Part shown: piece by piece, positions 1 to 8,887 of the stretch
Layout: each line of letters starts with the position of its first letter
How positions within the stretch are numbered: the stretch's first letter is position 1
Origin: Alphaproteobacteria bacterium UBA1908
GTDB taxonomy: Bacteria > Pseudomonadota > Alphaproteobacteria > Caedimonadales > UBA1908
Direction of reading: 5' to 3'
Length of the DNA stretch: 47,672 bases
NCBI GenBank assembly: GCA_002337525.1
Contig: DDGG01000027.1
Coordinates: 1 to 47,672, forward strand
Translations under genes and position numbers: made by a program
The notes under the pieces: generated by a model
The model's database searches: none
Seen by the model: only the letters and a program-made list of their open reading frames with translations
What the model was told of the DNA's origin: nothing

Positions 1-864
1 TGGAACGGCGGGGGTTAAAACAAGTCCAACAAAGAAAGCACAAGCATTTGACCAGAATGGGCTATTGGGCATATATTTTAGAATACTTAGTAAAACCCGG
101 TAAATAATGCCTGATGACAAGATAACACTTCCAAGGCCATAAACACTTAAAGCCATAATAAAGGTCTCGGAAGAAAAACCTGAAAGAATAATCTCTGTTG
201 GCGCAATTCCCAAAGCCAGCACCGAAACGACCAGAAAAACTCCCGGGATGAAAGAGCTTACAAGCTCAAAGACCCACATGCAAAGAGCAATAGAAAGAAG
301 AGCCAGAAAAACACGTGCCGAATGGCCCGGGATCAAATCTTTAAATAAAAAGTATAAAATAATAGGTAAAATAATTGTATAAATCCACCCTGCCAATTCG
401 GAAGTGAGCATTTTCCTTGTTTTCTTCTTTTCCACATTTTTGGTAAAGGACAGGGTTACACCCGAAAGACTTTTAAACAGGTTAAAAATAAAATGTTTTT
501 CCGAAGCAATGTTATTGAGAAAAATTTCCTGAATCGCATGCTTGGGGAACTTTAGAACAACAGCTGGCTCCTTGACAATTGCTTTTGAAGCATACTTCTC
601 TGAATCAATCGCAGCTTCTTGACCAAAATAATCCCCTTTTTTGGAAACTTTTGGAGGATTTTCATTGTCAAGGTAAAGGTTTACCACACCGCTAATAATA
701 TAATAAACATAATTTGTTTCAGAATCTTTGGTATAAACCTGAGTATCAAAATCAAATTTTTCAAGGGTTGCATTGGCGATTAACCTTGACTTCTGCTCGG
801 GAGAAGCGCATTCAACAGTTTTATCATTTGCTAAAAAAAAGCGCACTGCTTGGGTTGCGTTCAT
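1..864 (-). CDS. Cyclic-nucleotide-binding-domain / DASS (SLC13)-type transporter, 3' end cut by window edge
   Basis: An open frame of 288 codons runs from an ATG at 864 to the window edge without a stop, so the C-terminal part of the protein lies outside. The first ~120 residues look like a cNMP-binding beta-roll (VYYIISGVVNLYLDNE, then a phosphate-cassette-like GDYFGQEAAID). From about residue 150 the sequence is a chain of hydrophobic membrane segments resembling SLC13/DASS sodium:anion symporters (AGWIYTIILPIILYFL, FIPGVFLVVSVLALGIAP). The cassette lacks the canonical Arg of true cAMP binders, so ligand binding is uncertain. The start is chosen because it is the first ATG of the frame, with AGGATGAGG upstream. 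It is divergent from the HAD gene at 968. The substrate (sulfate, dicarboxylate or another anion) cannot be told. Family assignment is by recognition, not a search. Confidence 0.7.
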   Translation of the reverse strand, partial: MNATQAVRFFLANDKTVECASPEQKSRLIANATLEKFDFDTQVYTKDSETNYVYYIISGVVNLYLDNENPPKVSKKGDYFGQEAAIDSEKYASKAIVKEPAVVLKFPKHAIQEIFLNNIASEKHFIFNLFKSLSGVTLSFTKNVEKKKTRKMLTSELAGWIYTIILPIILYFLFKDLIPGHSARVFLALLSIALCMWVFELVSSFIPGVFLVVSVLALGIAPTEIILSGFSSETFIMALSVYGLGSVILSSGIIYRVLLSILKYMPNSPFWSNACAFFVGLVLTPAVP

Positions 865-967
865 TGATTATCTGCCTCATCCTGTTAAAAAAACATTACC
901 TTTAACTTAAATTTAAGGTACACAGGGTTTTAATACAAGTGCTGATGATATTTTAGATTGGTAAAAA

Positions 968-1843
968 ATGGATTACGTAACATGCCTTGAAGACTTTCTT
1001 CCAGATTTTGAGGCATTTATTTTTGATGTCTACGGTGTCTTGCACAATGGATTACGGGCCATCCCCGAAACTCTTGCGTTTTTAGAGTCCTTACAAAACA
1101 GTGGCAAGACAGTTTGCATTCTCTCTAATGCCCCTTTTTTAACAGGGCATATTGTTGAACGTTTAAAGACGTATGGCCTGCTTCCTTCTTTTTACCAACA
1201 TATTTTAACGGCTGGATCTGAAACACAGCGACACCTGATTGAACAGGATACCCCGGACCATGCACGCCTCGGGCCGCGCTGTTATTTTCTGGGAATCCCT
1301 GAAATGGAAGAAATTCTTCAACAAACACCTCTTCAAAAATGTTCTTCTCTCGAAGAAGCTGATTTCATTCTGGCTGCCGGTCCCAATGAATGGGGACAAA
1401 ACCTTGAAGACTATCAGGAACTTCTGGACCTTGCTTTCAAAAGAGAACTTCCCATGGTTTGCGCCAATCCGGACGAATATGTTTTTAAGGGACGTGAACG
1501 CCGCCTAAGGGCTGGTCTTCTTGCACGTTACTATGAAAGCATCGGAGGCAATGTTATTTATCATGGCAAGCCTTACATGAATTTCTACAAACCTGTTCTC
1601 GATGAAATTTCTGAAATCCCAAAAGAAAAAATTCTTTGCATCGGGGATTCTTTTAAAACGGACATAAAAGGGGCCCGTGAGTGCCAAATGAAATCCTTGC
1701 TGGTTTTGAGCCCTCTGACCTATGACGAAATGGGGATGACCTATGACGAAAATCCTCCCCGAAAAGAAACCAGAAAAAATATTTTCAACGAAATCTCAAA
1801 ACAGGTTTATACTCCTGATTATGTGACCCAACTAACAGCCTGA
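968..1843 (+). CDS. HAD-superfamily subfamily IIA hydrolase (TIGR01459-like)
   Basis: A 291-residue cytosolic HAD-fold phosphatase-like protein. Motif I is FDVYGVLHNG with nucleophile Asp20, motif II is LSNAP, the conserved Lys is in YHGKPYMNFYKP, and motif IV is CIGDSFKTDIKGA. This is the NagD-like (IIA) layout with a large cap between motifs II and III. The second Asp of the usual DxD is a Tyr; from memory the alphaproteobacterial TIGR01459 family often has an aromatic residue here, and its substrate is unknown. It ends 13 bp before the CorC-type gene in the same orientation, so the two are probably cotranscribed. The class is clear; the biochemical role is not. Confidence 0.85.
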   Translation: MDYVTCLEDFLPDFEAFIFDVYGVLHNGLRAIPETLAFLESLQNSGKTVCILSNAPFLTGHIVERLKTYGLLPSFYQHILTAGSETQRHLIEQDTPDHARLGPRCYFLGIPEMEEILQQTPLQKCSSLEEADFILAAGPNEWGQNLEDYQELLDLAFKRELPMVCANPDEYVFKGRERRLRAGLLARYYESIGGNVIYHGKPYMNFYKPVLDEISEIPKEKILCIGDSFKTDIKGARECQMKSLLVLSPLTYDEMGMTYDENPPRKETRKNIFNEISKQVYTPDYVTQLTA

Positions 1844-1856
1844 GCGACTTGCCAGA

Positions 1857-3149
1857 ATGACAGATATTCCTTTATTTTTTGCTTTGTGCCTTATTGTTTT
1901 TATTTTATTTCTTTTAAGCGCTTCGGGTCTGTTCTCTGCCAGTGAAACAGCCTTTCTTTCAACATCCAAAGCGCGCCTTTATAGCCAGGCACGTCAGGGA
2001 GATAAACGTGCAATTCGGCTTTTAAAACTTGTTGAGAATCTTGAACGCCTTGTTGGCACAATTCTGATTTGCAATAATTTGGTGAATATCCTGGCAACAT
2101 CTCTGACCACTGCCGTTTTAACTTCTTTCTTTGGTGACGCAGGTGTTGTCTATGCAACCGTTGTGATGACTCTCCTGATCGTGATTTATGCCGAAGTTCT
2201 GCCTAAATTGCTTGCGATTAAAAAGTCTGAAGAAATTGCCCGTTTTATGGTGCCTCTCATGACACTCCTCGTCAGGATCATAAGCCCCTTAACACGTAGT
2301 ATCGAATGGATTGCAAAAAGTAGCTTAAAAAGCGTGGGCGTTCGCATCTCTCCGGAAACACACCTGACCGGGTCTTTAGAAGAATTGCGAGGCGCCATTG
2401 ATTTGCACCATGACAAGGCCGCCTCCGAAATAGAAGATCGCGCAATGTTGCACAGTATTCTGGATTTATCAGAGGTTGATATTGGTGAAATAATGATTCA
2501 TCGTCAGGATGTAATGATGCTGGATCTTCACGAATCACCCTCCAAAATATTAAACGAGGTTATCCAGAGTCCCTACACGCGCTTTCCGGTATGGAAAGAT
2601 AATCCCGAGAATATTATTGGTATCCTGAATGTTAAGTATTTTCTGCGCGTCCTCCAGGAGCATGGAACCAATATTGATCAGATGGATTTGCTCAATAGCC
2701 TTACAAAACCCTGGTTTGTTCCCGAAACAGCGACCCTTAAAGAACAGCTTCAGGCTTTTCAAGCTCGTAAAGAGCATATTGCCATTGTGGTTGATGAATA
2801 CGGATCCTATCTTGGCATTGTCACACTGGAGGATATTGTTGAGGAAATTGTGGGAGAAATCATTGATGAGCATGATGAATCCCTTCCTGGTGTCTGGCGG
2901 ACCAAGTCTGGTGATATTTTTGTCAGCGGCAAGACGACCTTACGAGATTTAAACCGTCGTTTTGAATGGTCACTACCGGATGAAAAAGCATCTACCCTTG
3001 CAGGATTGATTATTCATGAATCACAAACAATCCCAAAAGTTGGACAGACCTTTAAGATTGATCAGTTTCGTATTAAAATTATACGCCGTAGTAAAAATCA
3101 CTTAACCCTTTTAAAGGTATCAAAAGATGACATCTCCCCTACCCCGTGA
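1857..3149 (+). CDS. CNNM/CorC-type transporter (DUF21, CBS pair, CorC_HlyC domain)
   Basis: A 430-residue membrane protein. An N-terminal DUF21 region (about residues 5-190) begins with a strongly hydrophobic segment followed by GLFSASETAFLSTSKARL, a signature of the family. A CBS-domain pair follows (about 205-330, including RFPVWKDNPENIIGILNVKYFL and EYGSYLGIVTLEDIVEEIVGEI, given here as separate blocks). The C-terminal CorC_HlyC domain is at about 345-425. Family members are linked to Mg2+/Co2+ efflux or resistance, and the old 'hemolysin' name is misleading. The 3' end overlaps the bolA-like gene by 23 bp, so the genes are translationally close. The full-length architecture makes the family call secure; the transported ion is inferred. 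Confidence 0.9.
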   Translation: MTDIPLFFALCLIVFILFLLSASGLFSASETAFLSTSKARLYSQARQGDKRAIRLLKLVENLERLVGTILICNNLVNILATSLTTAVLTSFFGDAGVVYATVVMTLLIVIYAEVLPKLLAIKKSEEIARFMVPLMTLLVRIISPLTRSIEWIAKSSLKSVGVRISPETHLTGSLEELRGAIDLHHDKAASEIEDRAMLHSILDLSEVDIGEIMIHRQDVMMLDLHESPSKILNEVIQSPYTRFPVWKDNPENIIGILNVKYFLRVLQEHGTNIDQMDLLNSLTKPWFVPETATLKEQLQAFQARKEHIAIVVDEYGSYLGIVTLEDIVEEIVGEIIDEHDESLPGVWRTKSGDIFVSGKTTLRDLNRRFEWSLPDEKASTLAGLIIHESQTIPKVGQTFKIDQFRIKIIRRSKNHLTLLKVSKDDISPTP

Positions 3150-3399
3150 CCAACGACTTTATGAAAAGCTGAAAAAAGAATTTGCTCCAAGCGATCTTGA
3201 AATTATTAATGAATCTCACCTCCATGAAGGACATTCGGGGTCTCCCCAAACAGGAGAAAGCCATTACCGTATTCGCATTCGAGCAAGAGTTTTTGATTCT
3301 GTTCCCTTAAGGTCTGCCCATCAAAAAATTTATGATGCCCTGAAAAGTGACTTTGAAAACGGGCTGCATGCTCTATCAATCCAAATATTAAAAGACTAA
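3127..3399 (+). CDS. bolA: BolA family protein
   Basis: A 90-residue protein with the BolA layout: an N-terminal helix (LYEKLKKEFAPSDLEIINES), the H-x-G-H turn in LHEGHSGS, and a C-terminal helical motif (PLRSAHQKIYDALKSDF). BolA proteins work with monothiol glutaredoxins in Fe-S cluster trafficking and in stress and envelope regulation. The sequence fits the BolA1/BolA group more than IbaG, but that split is tentative. The start is inside the end of the CorC-type gene (23-bp overlap), which suggests coupled translation. Confidence 0.85.
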   Translation: MTSPLPRDQRLYEKLKKEFAPSDLEIINESHLHEGHSGSPQTGESHYRIRIRARVFDSVPLRSAHQKIYDALKSDFENGLHALSIQILKD

Positions 3400-3567
3400 A
3401 CAAAAGCTTGATAAGGAAGTCTCCCTTTACCCTTTCAAAGCCTGCTCTGAAAACTTCCTGTAAAAAGAAAGAGGCCTTTATCTTTTCTTAAGCCTTTTTT
3501 TACCTTCTCCTTACACACTGATTTCTTGAGATTTATCTAGAAAAGCATCAGGGAGAATCAAGTAGGT

Positions 3568-5328
3568 ATGCCAAAAATATATTTTTCAAGGTATTCGTTT
3601 CTTTTTTGGATCGTCTCATTGCTCTTCTTCCCTGTCTCATCAATGGCATCATCCCTTGCGGATCAAATTGCCGGGTTTAAAAAATCAGAAACTCTTAAGG
3701 TTGTCCGGGAAGACGAGAAAAATATCCACATAAAAAAAGCAAGAGAACGTCATCGGACCCTTCTACAGCAAATTCAACAAAAGAACACCTTAACACCGGT
3801 TGCCGAGCGCATTGCACGAGAACATTCTCGTGCGGCATCCTCTTCCGGCAGTCCCGTTTCCCCACACAAAAAATCTATCTCTGCTGCTTTACTGAAACAA
3901 GTAAGGTCAAAACCAAAATTACGCATTGTTCGCGTCCGCCAGGAAGCTTTTAACTGGAGACCCTATGCATCCCTGAAAGAAACTATAGCCTCTCAGGATT
4001 CTGATATTGTTGAGGCGCGCCAACGCTACCACGAAATTTCTTTGGAAATAGAGACATCTCAAAAAGAGTTAAGTCACCTTGATGAGCAGAGAAAAAGCCT
4101 CGATATCAAGCTTCTTAAAGCGTCACAACTTTTAAAACTTTTACAAAAAAATATTCTTTACAGGGATGAGGAAAAAGAACGCGATGAACTTATCGAACGA
4201 CTTGAATATCAAGAGAAAGATCTTACGCCGGATTTTCTCGCACATAGAATTCAGGAATCAAAAGAACTTTTAGCTCTTGTCAACGAAGGGAAATCGATTC
4301 TGGAGCAAAAACTTCTCTGCCTGGAGAATATTTTATCTGAAAATAAGAAAGTACTAACTGCTTTTGATCGAGAGTTCCGTCAACTTTTTCTGGATAAAAA
4401 CAAGGGAAGATTCCAGCTTCTTCAAAGTATCCGGAACCATCAGCCTTCTTTTAATCCGACAACAGACACCGAAGAAGAACAACTTTTTGAAAGAGCCGCC
4501 TTTGATCTGAAGCAACGTCCTGATATTAATCACTTTCTTTTTGATCTCAAAGCAGATCTTTCCATGCATCCTGGCAGGTATCGATTGATGCTTCCAGAAG
4601 GCAGCCTCTCCAGTGAAGAAATTGATTCCTTTCTTAAAGATATCAAGGCTTTCAACCACCAAATACAAGAATCACTTCAGGAGAGTGATATTGCTTCTTT
4701 TCTCTCGGAACACCCTTATGAGCTTGCTTTCCAGGAAAAGGCTTTCAGATTCCGTAAAACAGGGGACACTAATGGTCAAAACATGACTTTCGCACAAGTC
4801 AAAGCAATCCACACCTTCCTTGAAACCCTTGCAAAATCTTATAACAAATTACTACAGCATCCTTTTTTAAACCAAACAAAATATTTTGGATATATTCCCG
4901 CTTTCACGAAAGGTCGTTTTCATTTTATGGCTCCCTCTCTTTATCAACTCACACGCCTGGAAAGTTTCCATGAAGCTGTTTTAAAGAAACTCGAAAAACT
5001 TCCTTTGGAAGCCCCAGTCGCACATAGAGAAAGACTCCTGGTCCAAGCTTTTGAAGCTTTCTCTTCTCCTGCTATTATTTCAGGAGATGAAACTGATATC
5101 TCCACAGATAAAACAGAAATAGACATGACGCAGTCAATAACTTCAGAACTCTTTGAAAGTGCCATTTTCATGGTTCCTGCAGACCTTCAACTGCAATCCA
5201 GATCAGGGGCCAGCTCGAGCACAGGCAGCAATGATACAACAGATGTGATGGATAGCCTCCAGCCCCCCGAACAAACCGTTTCATGGTGGTCACCCTGGAG
5301 AGCTTTTGGATACAAGACTCCAGAATAA
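3568..5328 (+). CDS. Exported coiled-coil protein of unknown function
   Basis: 586 residues, not recognised as any named family. The N-terminus is a Sec signal peptide: basic start, a hydrophobic core (FLFWIVSLLFFPVSSMASS) and a likely cut after SMA near residue 27. A Ser-rich stretch (about residues 88-100) follows, then a long charged, heptad-like coiled coil (about 130-270) rich in Glu, Lys, Leu and Gln. The middle is mixed alpha-helical. The C-terminal tail is Ser/Thr-rich low complexity ending with several Trp (VSWWSPWRAFGYKTPE). The next gene is about 100 bp downstream and also exported. The architecture fits a periplasmic or secreted structural or effector-like protein, but nothing indicates a specific activity. 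Confidence 0.75.
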   Translation: MPKIYFSRYSFLFWIVSLLFFPVSSMASSLADQIAGFKKSETLKVVREDEKNIHIKKARERHRTLLQQIQQKNTLTPVAERIAREHSRAASSSGSPVSPHKKSISAALLKQVRSKPKLRIVRVRQEAFNWRPYASLKETIASQDSDIVEARQRYHEISLEIETSQKELSHLDEQRKSLDIKLLKASQLLKLLQKNILYRDEEKERDELIERLEYQEKDLTPDFLAHRIQESKELLALVNEGKSILEQKLLCLENILSENKKVLTAFDREFRQLFLDKNKGRFQLLQSIRNHQPSFNPTTDTEEEQLFERAAFDLKQRPDINHFLFDLKADLSMHPGRYRLMLPEGSLSSEEIDSFLKDIKAFNHQIQESLQESDIASFLSEHPYELAFQEKAFRFRKTGDTNGQNMTFAQVKAIHTFLETLAKSYNKLLQHPFLNQTKYFGYIPAFTKGRFHFMAPSLYQLTRLESFHEAVLKKLEKLPLEAPVAHRERLLVQAFEAFSSPAIISGDETDISTDKTEIDMTQSITSELFESAIFMVPADLQLQSRSGASSSTGSNDTTDVMDSLQPPEQTVSWWSPWRAFGYKTPE

Positions 5329-5428
5329 TGTCGAAATTAAGGCTCTCTCAAAACTTTCTTGTCAGTTGACAGAGAAGGATTTTCCTGCAATATCCTCAAG
5401 GATATATTTTAATCTGGTAAGATGATTC

Positions 5429-7114
5429 ATGAAAAAAACGATTATGGCAGTTATTGCTGCCGGGACTCTTTATACAACAGGCTGGTATATTTTAACAGAT
5501 CACCTTGAAAATCAAACCAATACCTTTTTAACAACACTTCAAAAAGAGTCAGACGCAGTCAAATTTTCTTTTGTCTCTACAGAAAAATTTGGATTCCCTT
5601 TTAAATTCGGAGTTCGCATCAAAGGACTTACCTTTAAAACAGGCTATGCTCACTATAGTCTCAGCGCTGCTGAAAAAGGTGCAACTTATGAACTGTCAAC
5701 AAACCTGGCAGGAAAAGACTTTACATTGGCAACAGACTCACCTGATCAACTAACACTTTTCAAAGGCCAAAAACCTCTTGTAAAGATAATGACCACTACA
5801 GATAAAAGCCATTATTCAGTTGCTTTCAAAAAGTCACCCTTGTGGAAAACGCTTTTATCGGAAGAGCCTTCAAGTCTGATTCAGGATTTCAGGGCCTTCA
5901 AAGAAAACCTGTCACATCAATTATCGACCTCGGTAGAAACGCCTCAAGGATCGCAAGCAACTCTGGAAAAGATGGTGACAGTTCTCTCCCATTTTGATGA
6001 AATCAATGTATTAGCCAGAAATACTCTTTACTCCTATGAAATCCTTGATAAAGACTTCTTTTCAAAAGAGTTCCCAAAAAAGGGAATACTCACGAAAATG
6101 CCTCGCTTTGAGTCTTCAATTGAGATTGATAAAATAGAATTAGATGATACGAAAGTTTTTATTAATTGGCATTATAAGGACATGGAACAAAATGCCGCCC
6201 TGGTTGCCTTTTTTGCGTTGACATTTATACAAGATATCCTTCCTCCCCAGGATAAAATGCCAGAGAATCAACCGGAATTCATAACCTTTATGAAAAGCCA
6301 TTTTTTCGGGATGCAACATGCTGAAAATAAAAAAGGACCAGAAACAAGTACTTTAAAAATGTCACTTGCAACAGAACAACAAGATGGAGAGGATCGACGA
6401 ATTAAACTGGGACTTGAAACCTTCGAGGTTGAAAATAATTTCTTTCTGCAATCTCTTAGAGGACACCTGGACAGCACTCTCGGGCACGACATTGTTATGG
6501 ATATTAACCTTACAGGTAATATTGACCTTAAGGAAGGGGCTGAAGAGTTTGCAAAATTAGCTGTGACGACTCAATTGTCTTCTCTTGCAAGAGTCAATCC
6601 AAAGTTGACAAAGAATGTTCTGTCAGAGGTTGTACACATTTTCCTGGATGGTCTTGATTCTTTGGGCAAAATTCAATTTGCTGTCAAGGGGAATGCTGTC
6701 ACTGAAAATGTTGAAACAGAGTCTCAAAAATTGACCCTGAAAGTTGATGAACTATCCTTTAAAACATCACAAGGTGGTTTTCACCTGAAAGGGACTTTGC
6801 AGGAAAAAGAGACACCCCCCCTTGCCGAGTTTGCTCTGACTCTTTTCAAATACAGGACACTTGTTGATAGTCTTGGTCAAAAGACACAACGTCTTACAAC
6901 CTTTTACTCTGAAAACGTTGAGGAGACTCCCCTTAAAATCACAGATAACCTTCTAAACAGTTTCAAAGACTTCCTAAAGGCTCTTGATACTCAAGGAACC
7001 GAGAATGATAATGTTGTCATTACCGGAAAACTAGAGGATGGAGGCCCTCAAATCAGTGGGAAACAAGTTGTTGAATTGCTTCTTCTGTGGAACATGATAT
7101 TGCAAGGCAATTAA
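5429..7114 (+). CDS. Exported or membrane-anchored protein, DUF945/DUF2125-like layout
   Basis: 561 residues with an uncleaved signal or N-terminal anchor (KKTIMAVIAAGTLYTTGWYIL) followed by a long beta-rich extracytoplasmic region. The segment around residues 45-75 (VKFSFVSTEKFGFPFKFGVRIKGL) resembles the start of DUF2125 and YdgA/DUF945 proteins, which have an anchor and then repeated beta-strand units of a periplasmic substrate-handling type. The match is by eye and weak. The gene is in line with the preceding exported coiled-coil gene and is followed by a hairpin at 7128-7180. The function is unknown; an envelope-maintenance role is only a guess. Confidence 0.65.
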   Translation: MKKTIMAVIAAGTLYTTGWYILTDHLENQTNTFLTTLQKESDAVKFSFVSTEKFGFPFKFGVRIKGLTFKTGYAHYSLSAAEKGATYELSTNLAGKDFTLATDSPDQLTLFKGQKPLVKIMTTTDKSHYSVAFKKSPLWKTLLSEEPSSLIQDFRAFKENLSHQLSTSVETPQGSQATLEKMVTVLSHFDEINVLARNTLYSYEILDKDFFSKEFPKKGILTKMPRFESSIEIDKIELDDTKVFINWHYKDMEQNAALVAFFALTFIQDILPPQDKMPENQPEFITFMKSHFFGMQHAENKKGPETSTLKMSLATEQQDGEDRRIKLGLETFEVENNFFLQSLRGHLDSTLGHDIVMDINLTGNIDLKEGAEEFAKLAVTTQLSSLARVNPKLTKNVLSEVVHIFLDGLDSLGKIQFAVKGNAVTENVETESQKLTLKVDELSFKTSQGGFHLKGTLQEKETPPLAEFALTLFKYRTLVDSLGQKTQRLTTFYSENVEETPLKITDNLLNSFKDFLKALDTQGTENDNVVITGKLEDGGPQISGKQVVELLLLWNMILQGN

Positions 7115-7127
7115 TCTCGGAGAATAC

Positions 7128-7196
7128 TCCCTGACGACTTTTGTCATAGAAAACAAGCGCAAGCTTTAAGTCGTCAGGGAATAAAATTTTGTTATT
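7128..7196 (+). terminator. Long-loop inverted repeat after the exported-protein gene
   Basis: A perfect 13-bp inverted repeat (TCCCTGACGACTT at 7128-7140, AAGTCGTCAGGGA at 7168-7180) is separated by 27 bases and followed by an A/T-rich run with several Ts. It sits 14 bp after the stop codon, where a factor-independent terminator is expected. The loop is long for a classical terminator, so a processing stem or a protein site is also possible. The rest of 7197-7360 shows nothing more than AT-rich leader sequence. Confidence 0.5.
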
Positions 7197-7360
7197 TTTT
7201 ATTCATGGTCCTTGACATGACAGCTTTCATTGATTATTTTTCATTTGTTATGTGTATCTTATCTAAGCCTTTTTTAAATTCTCTCAAGCGCTGCTTGCAG
7301 CGTATATAAATTCATTTCCCTTTTGTTTATTTTTTTATTCCTCTACCAAAAAAAGGTTTT

Positions 7361-8698
7361 GTGATGTTAGAGTCTGTCGGCACATCAATTTTTACATTTT
7401 TAACACAGATTGATGATTTTTTCTGGAGTTACATTGGTTTTCTCCTGGTTGTATTATGCGGTTTTTACCTGACTCTTCGAAGTCGTTTCTTTCAGTTTAA
7501 GGTTTTGATGCAAGGTCATCAATCTTTTAAAGCTCTGGGGGCCGGGCATCGTGACAAAGCCAATGATGGGGTCAATCCCATAAAACTATTCTTCAGCTCC
7601 GTTGGTGGTATGATAGGCCTTGGCAATATTGTTGCCGTTGTTTCTGCTGTCTCTATTGGTGGGCCCGGTGCGCTGTTTTGGCTTTGGATAGCAGCTATTG
7701 CGGGTATGGTTATCAAGTATTCGGAAATTTATCTGGGTATTCGCTTTAGAGAAAAAAATAACCGTGGCAGCTATGATGGGGGCCCCATGTATTATTTGCG
7801 TCATGCCTTTAAAACACCCTTTCTTAAAAAAGGGCTTCCTATCCTGTCTTGCCTTTTGCTTTGTATTTACGGTGTTGAAATATATCAATTTGTTATTATT
7901 GCAGATACTGTTTCAAGAACTTTTGAGATTGAAAAACTGTATGTTGTTCTTGTTCTTTTGGTTCTTACCTTTTACGCGGGACTTGGCGGTGTACGTCGAC
8001 TCGCCAATATCTGCACAGCCTTATCTCCCTTATTCATTCTCTCCTATATTGGAATGTGTCTATGGGTTATCATTGGACACATTGAAGCAGTACCGGATAT
8101 GTTAGCAGTTGTCATAAAATCAGCTTTTTCCGGTCATGCTCCTATAGGCGGTTTTGCAGGCAGCTCTCTTCTACTGGCAGCCCAACACGGTATTTCACGC
8201 GGTGTTTATACAGGAGATATTGCCATTGGATATGATTCTATTATCCAAAGTGAAACCCGCATACAAAATCCCGCAACCCAGGCACGAATGGCAGTTTTTG
8301 GTATTTTAAGTGATTCTTTTTTCTGTACCATGAGCATCATGGTCGTTCTTTTAACAGGTATATGGCATGACAGCACAGGGCTTTTAACCTCTCAATATGT
8401 GGCAAGCGCGCTGGGACAACATTTTCCCTATGTTGATAAGTTTATGGTTTTCTTTATCTTTGTTGCAGGATGGACAACAATTGTGGGTTATCTGGCAGTC
8501 GGAGGAAAAGCGGCACGCTTTTTGTCTCCCAAAAAAGGCTTTCGTTTTTTTATGACATACGCCGTTCTATCGCTATTTTGTTTCTCCTTTTTTAATCAGT
8601 CTCAAGTTCTCCTGATCATGAGCCTTTCCGGTGGAGGCCTTATGCTCATGAACCTTACGGGTATTTTAAAACTGCGACATGAAATAAAATATCAATAA
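7361..8698 (+). CDS. Alanine/glycine:cation symporter (AGCS family)
   Basis: 445 residues with about ten to eleven membrane segments. AGCS signatures are visible: FLLVVLCGFYLTLRSRFFQFK at the N-terminus (first transmembrane region, given approximately), GMIGLGNIVAVVSAVSIGGPGALFW, and the loop motif YDGGPMYYLRHAF. The family imports alanine or glycine with Na+ across the inner membrane. Length is normal. It is a single-gene unit: a hairpin lies upstream and a strong terminator follows at 8769. Na+ coupling and alanine preference are family knowledge, not visible here. Confidence 0.92.
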   Translation: MMLESVGTSIFTFLTQIDDFFWSYIGFLLVVLCGFYLTLRSRFFQFKVLMQGHQSFKALGAGHRDKANDGVNPIKLFFSSVGGMIGLGNIVAVVSAVSIGGPGALFWLWIAAIAGMVIKYSEIYLGIRFREKNNRGSYDGGPMYYLRHAFKTPFLKKGLPILSCLLLCIYGVEIYQFVIIADTVSRTFEIEKLYVVLVLLVLTFYAGLGGVRRLANICTALSPLFILSYIGMCLWVIIGHIEAVPDMLAVVIKSAFSGHAPIGGFAGSSLLLAAQHGISRGVYTGDIAIGYDSIIQSETRIQNPATQARMAVFGILSDSFFCTMSIMVVLLTGIWHDSTGLLTSQYVASALGQHFPYVDKFMVFFIFVAGWTTIVGYLAVGGKAARFLSPKKGFRFFMTYAVLSLFCFSFFNQSQVLLIMSLSGGGLMLMNLTGILKLRHEIKYQ

Positions 8699-8768
8699 CA
8701 CAGGTAGTTCCTTTGAAGGCATGCCCTGAAATAATAAAACAATGACAAAATTTGTTTAACAGTTAGAT

Positions 8769-8796
8769 GTGAGGCCGCATACGCCTCACTTTTTTC
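8769..8796 (+). terminator. Rho-independent terminator after the AGCS gene
   Basis: A 7-bp GC-rich stem, GTGAGGC (8769-8775) and GCCTCAC (8783-8789), closes a 7-nt loop and is followed directly by six Ts. It is a textbook intrinsic terminator about 70 bp after the symporter stop codon. Confidence 0.9.
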
Positions 8797-8887
8797 TAGC
8801 ATACCACCTCAAATCCTGTTTACGATCAAAAAATGAGTATTTTTAAAAGGGCTTGATTTTTCGGTCAAAATTGCCTTAAATATTACA

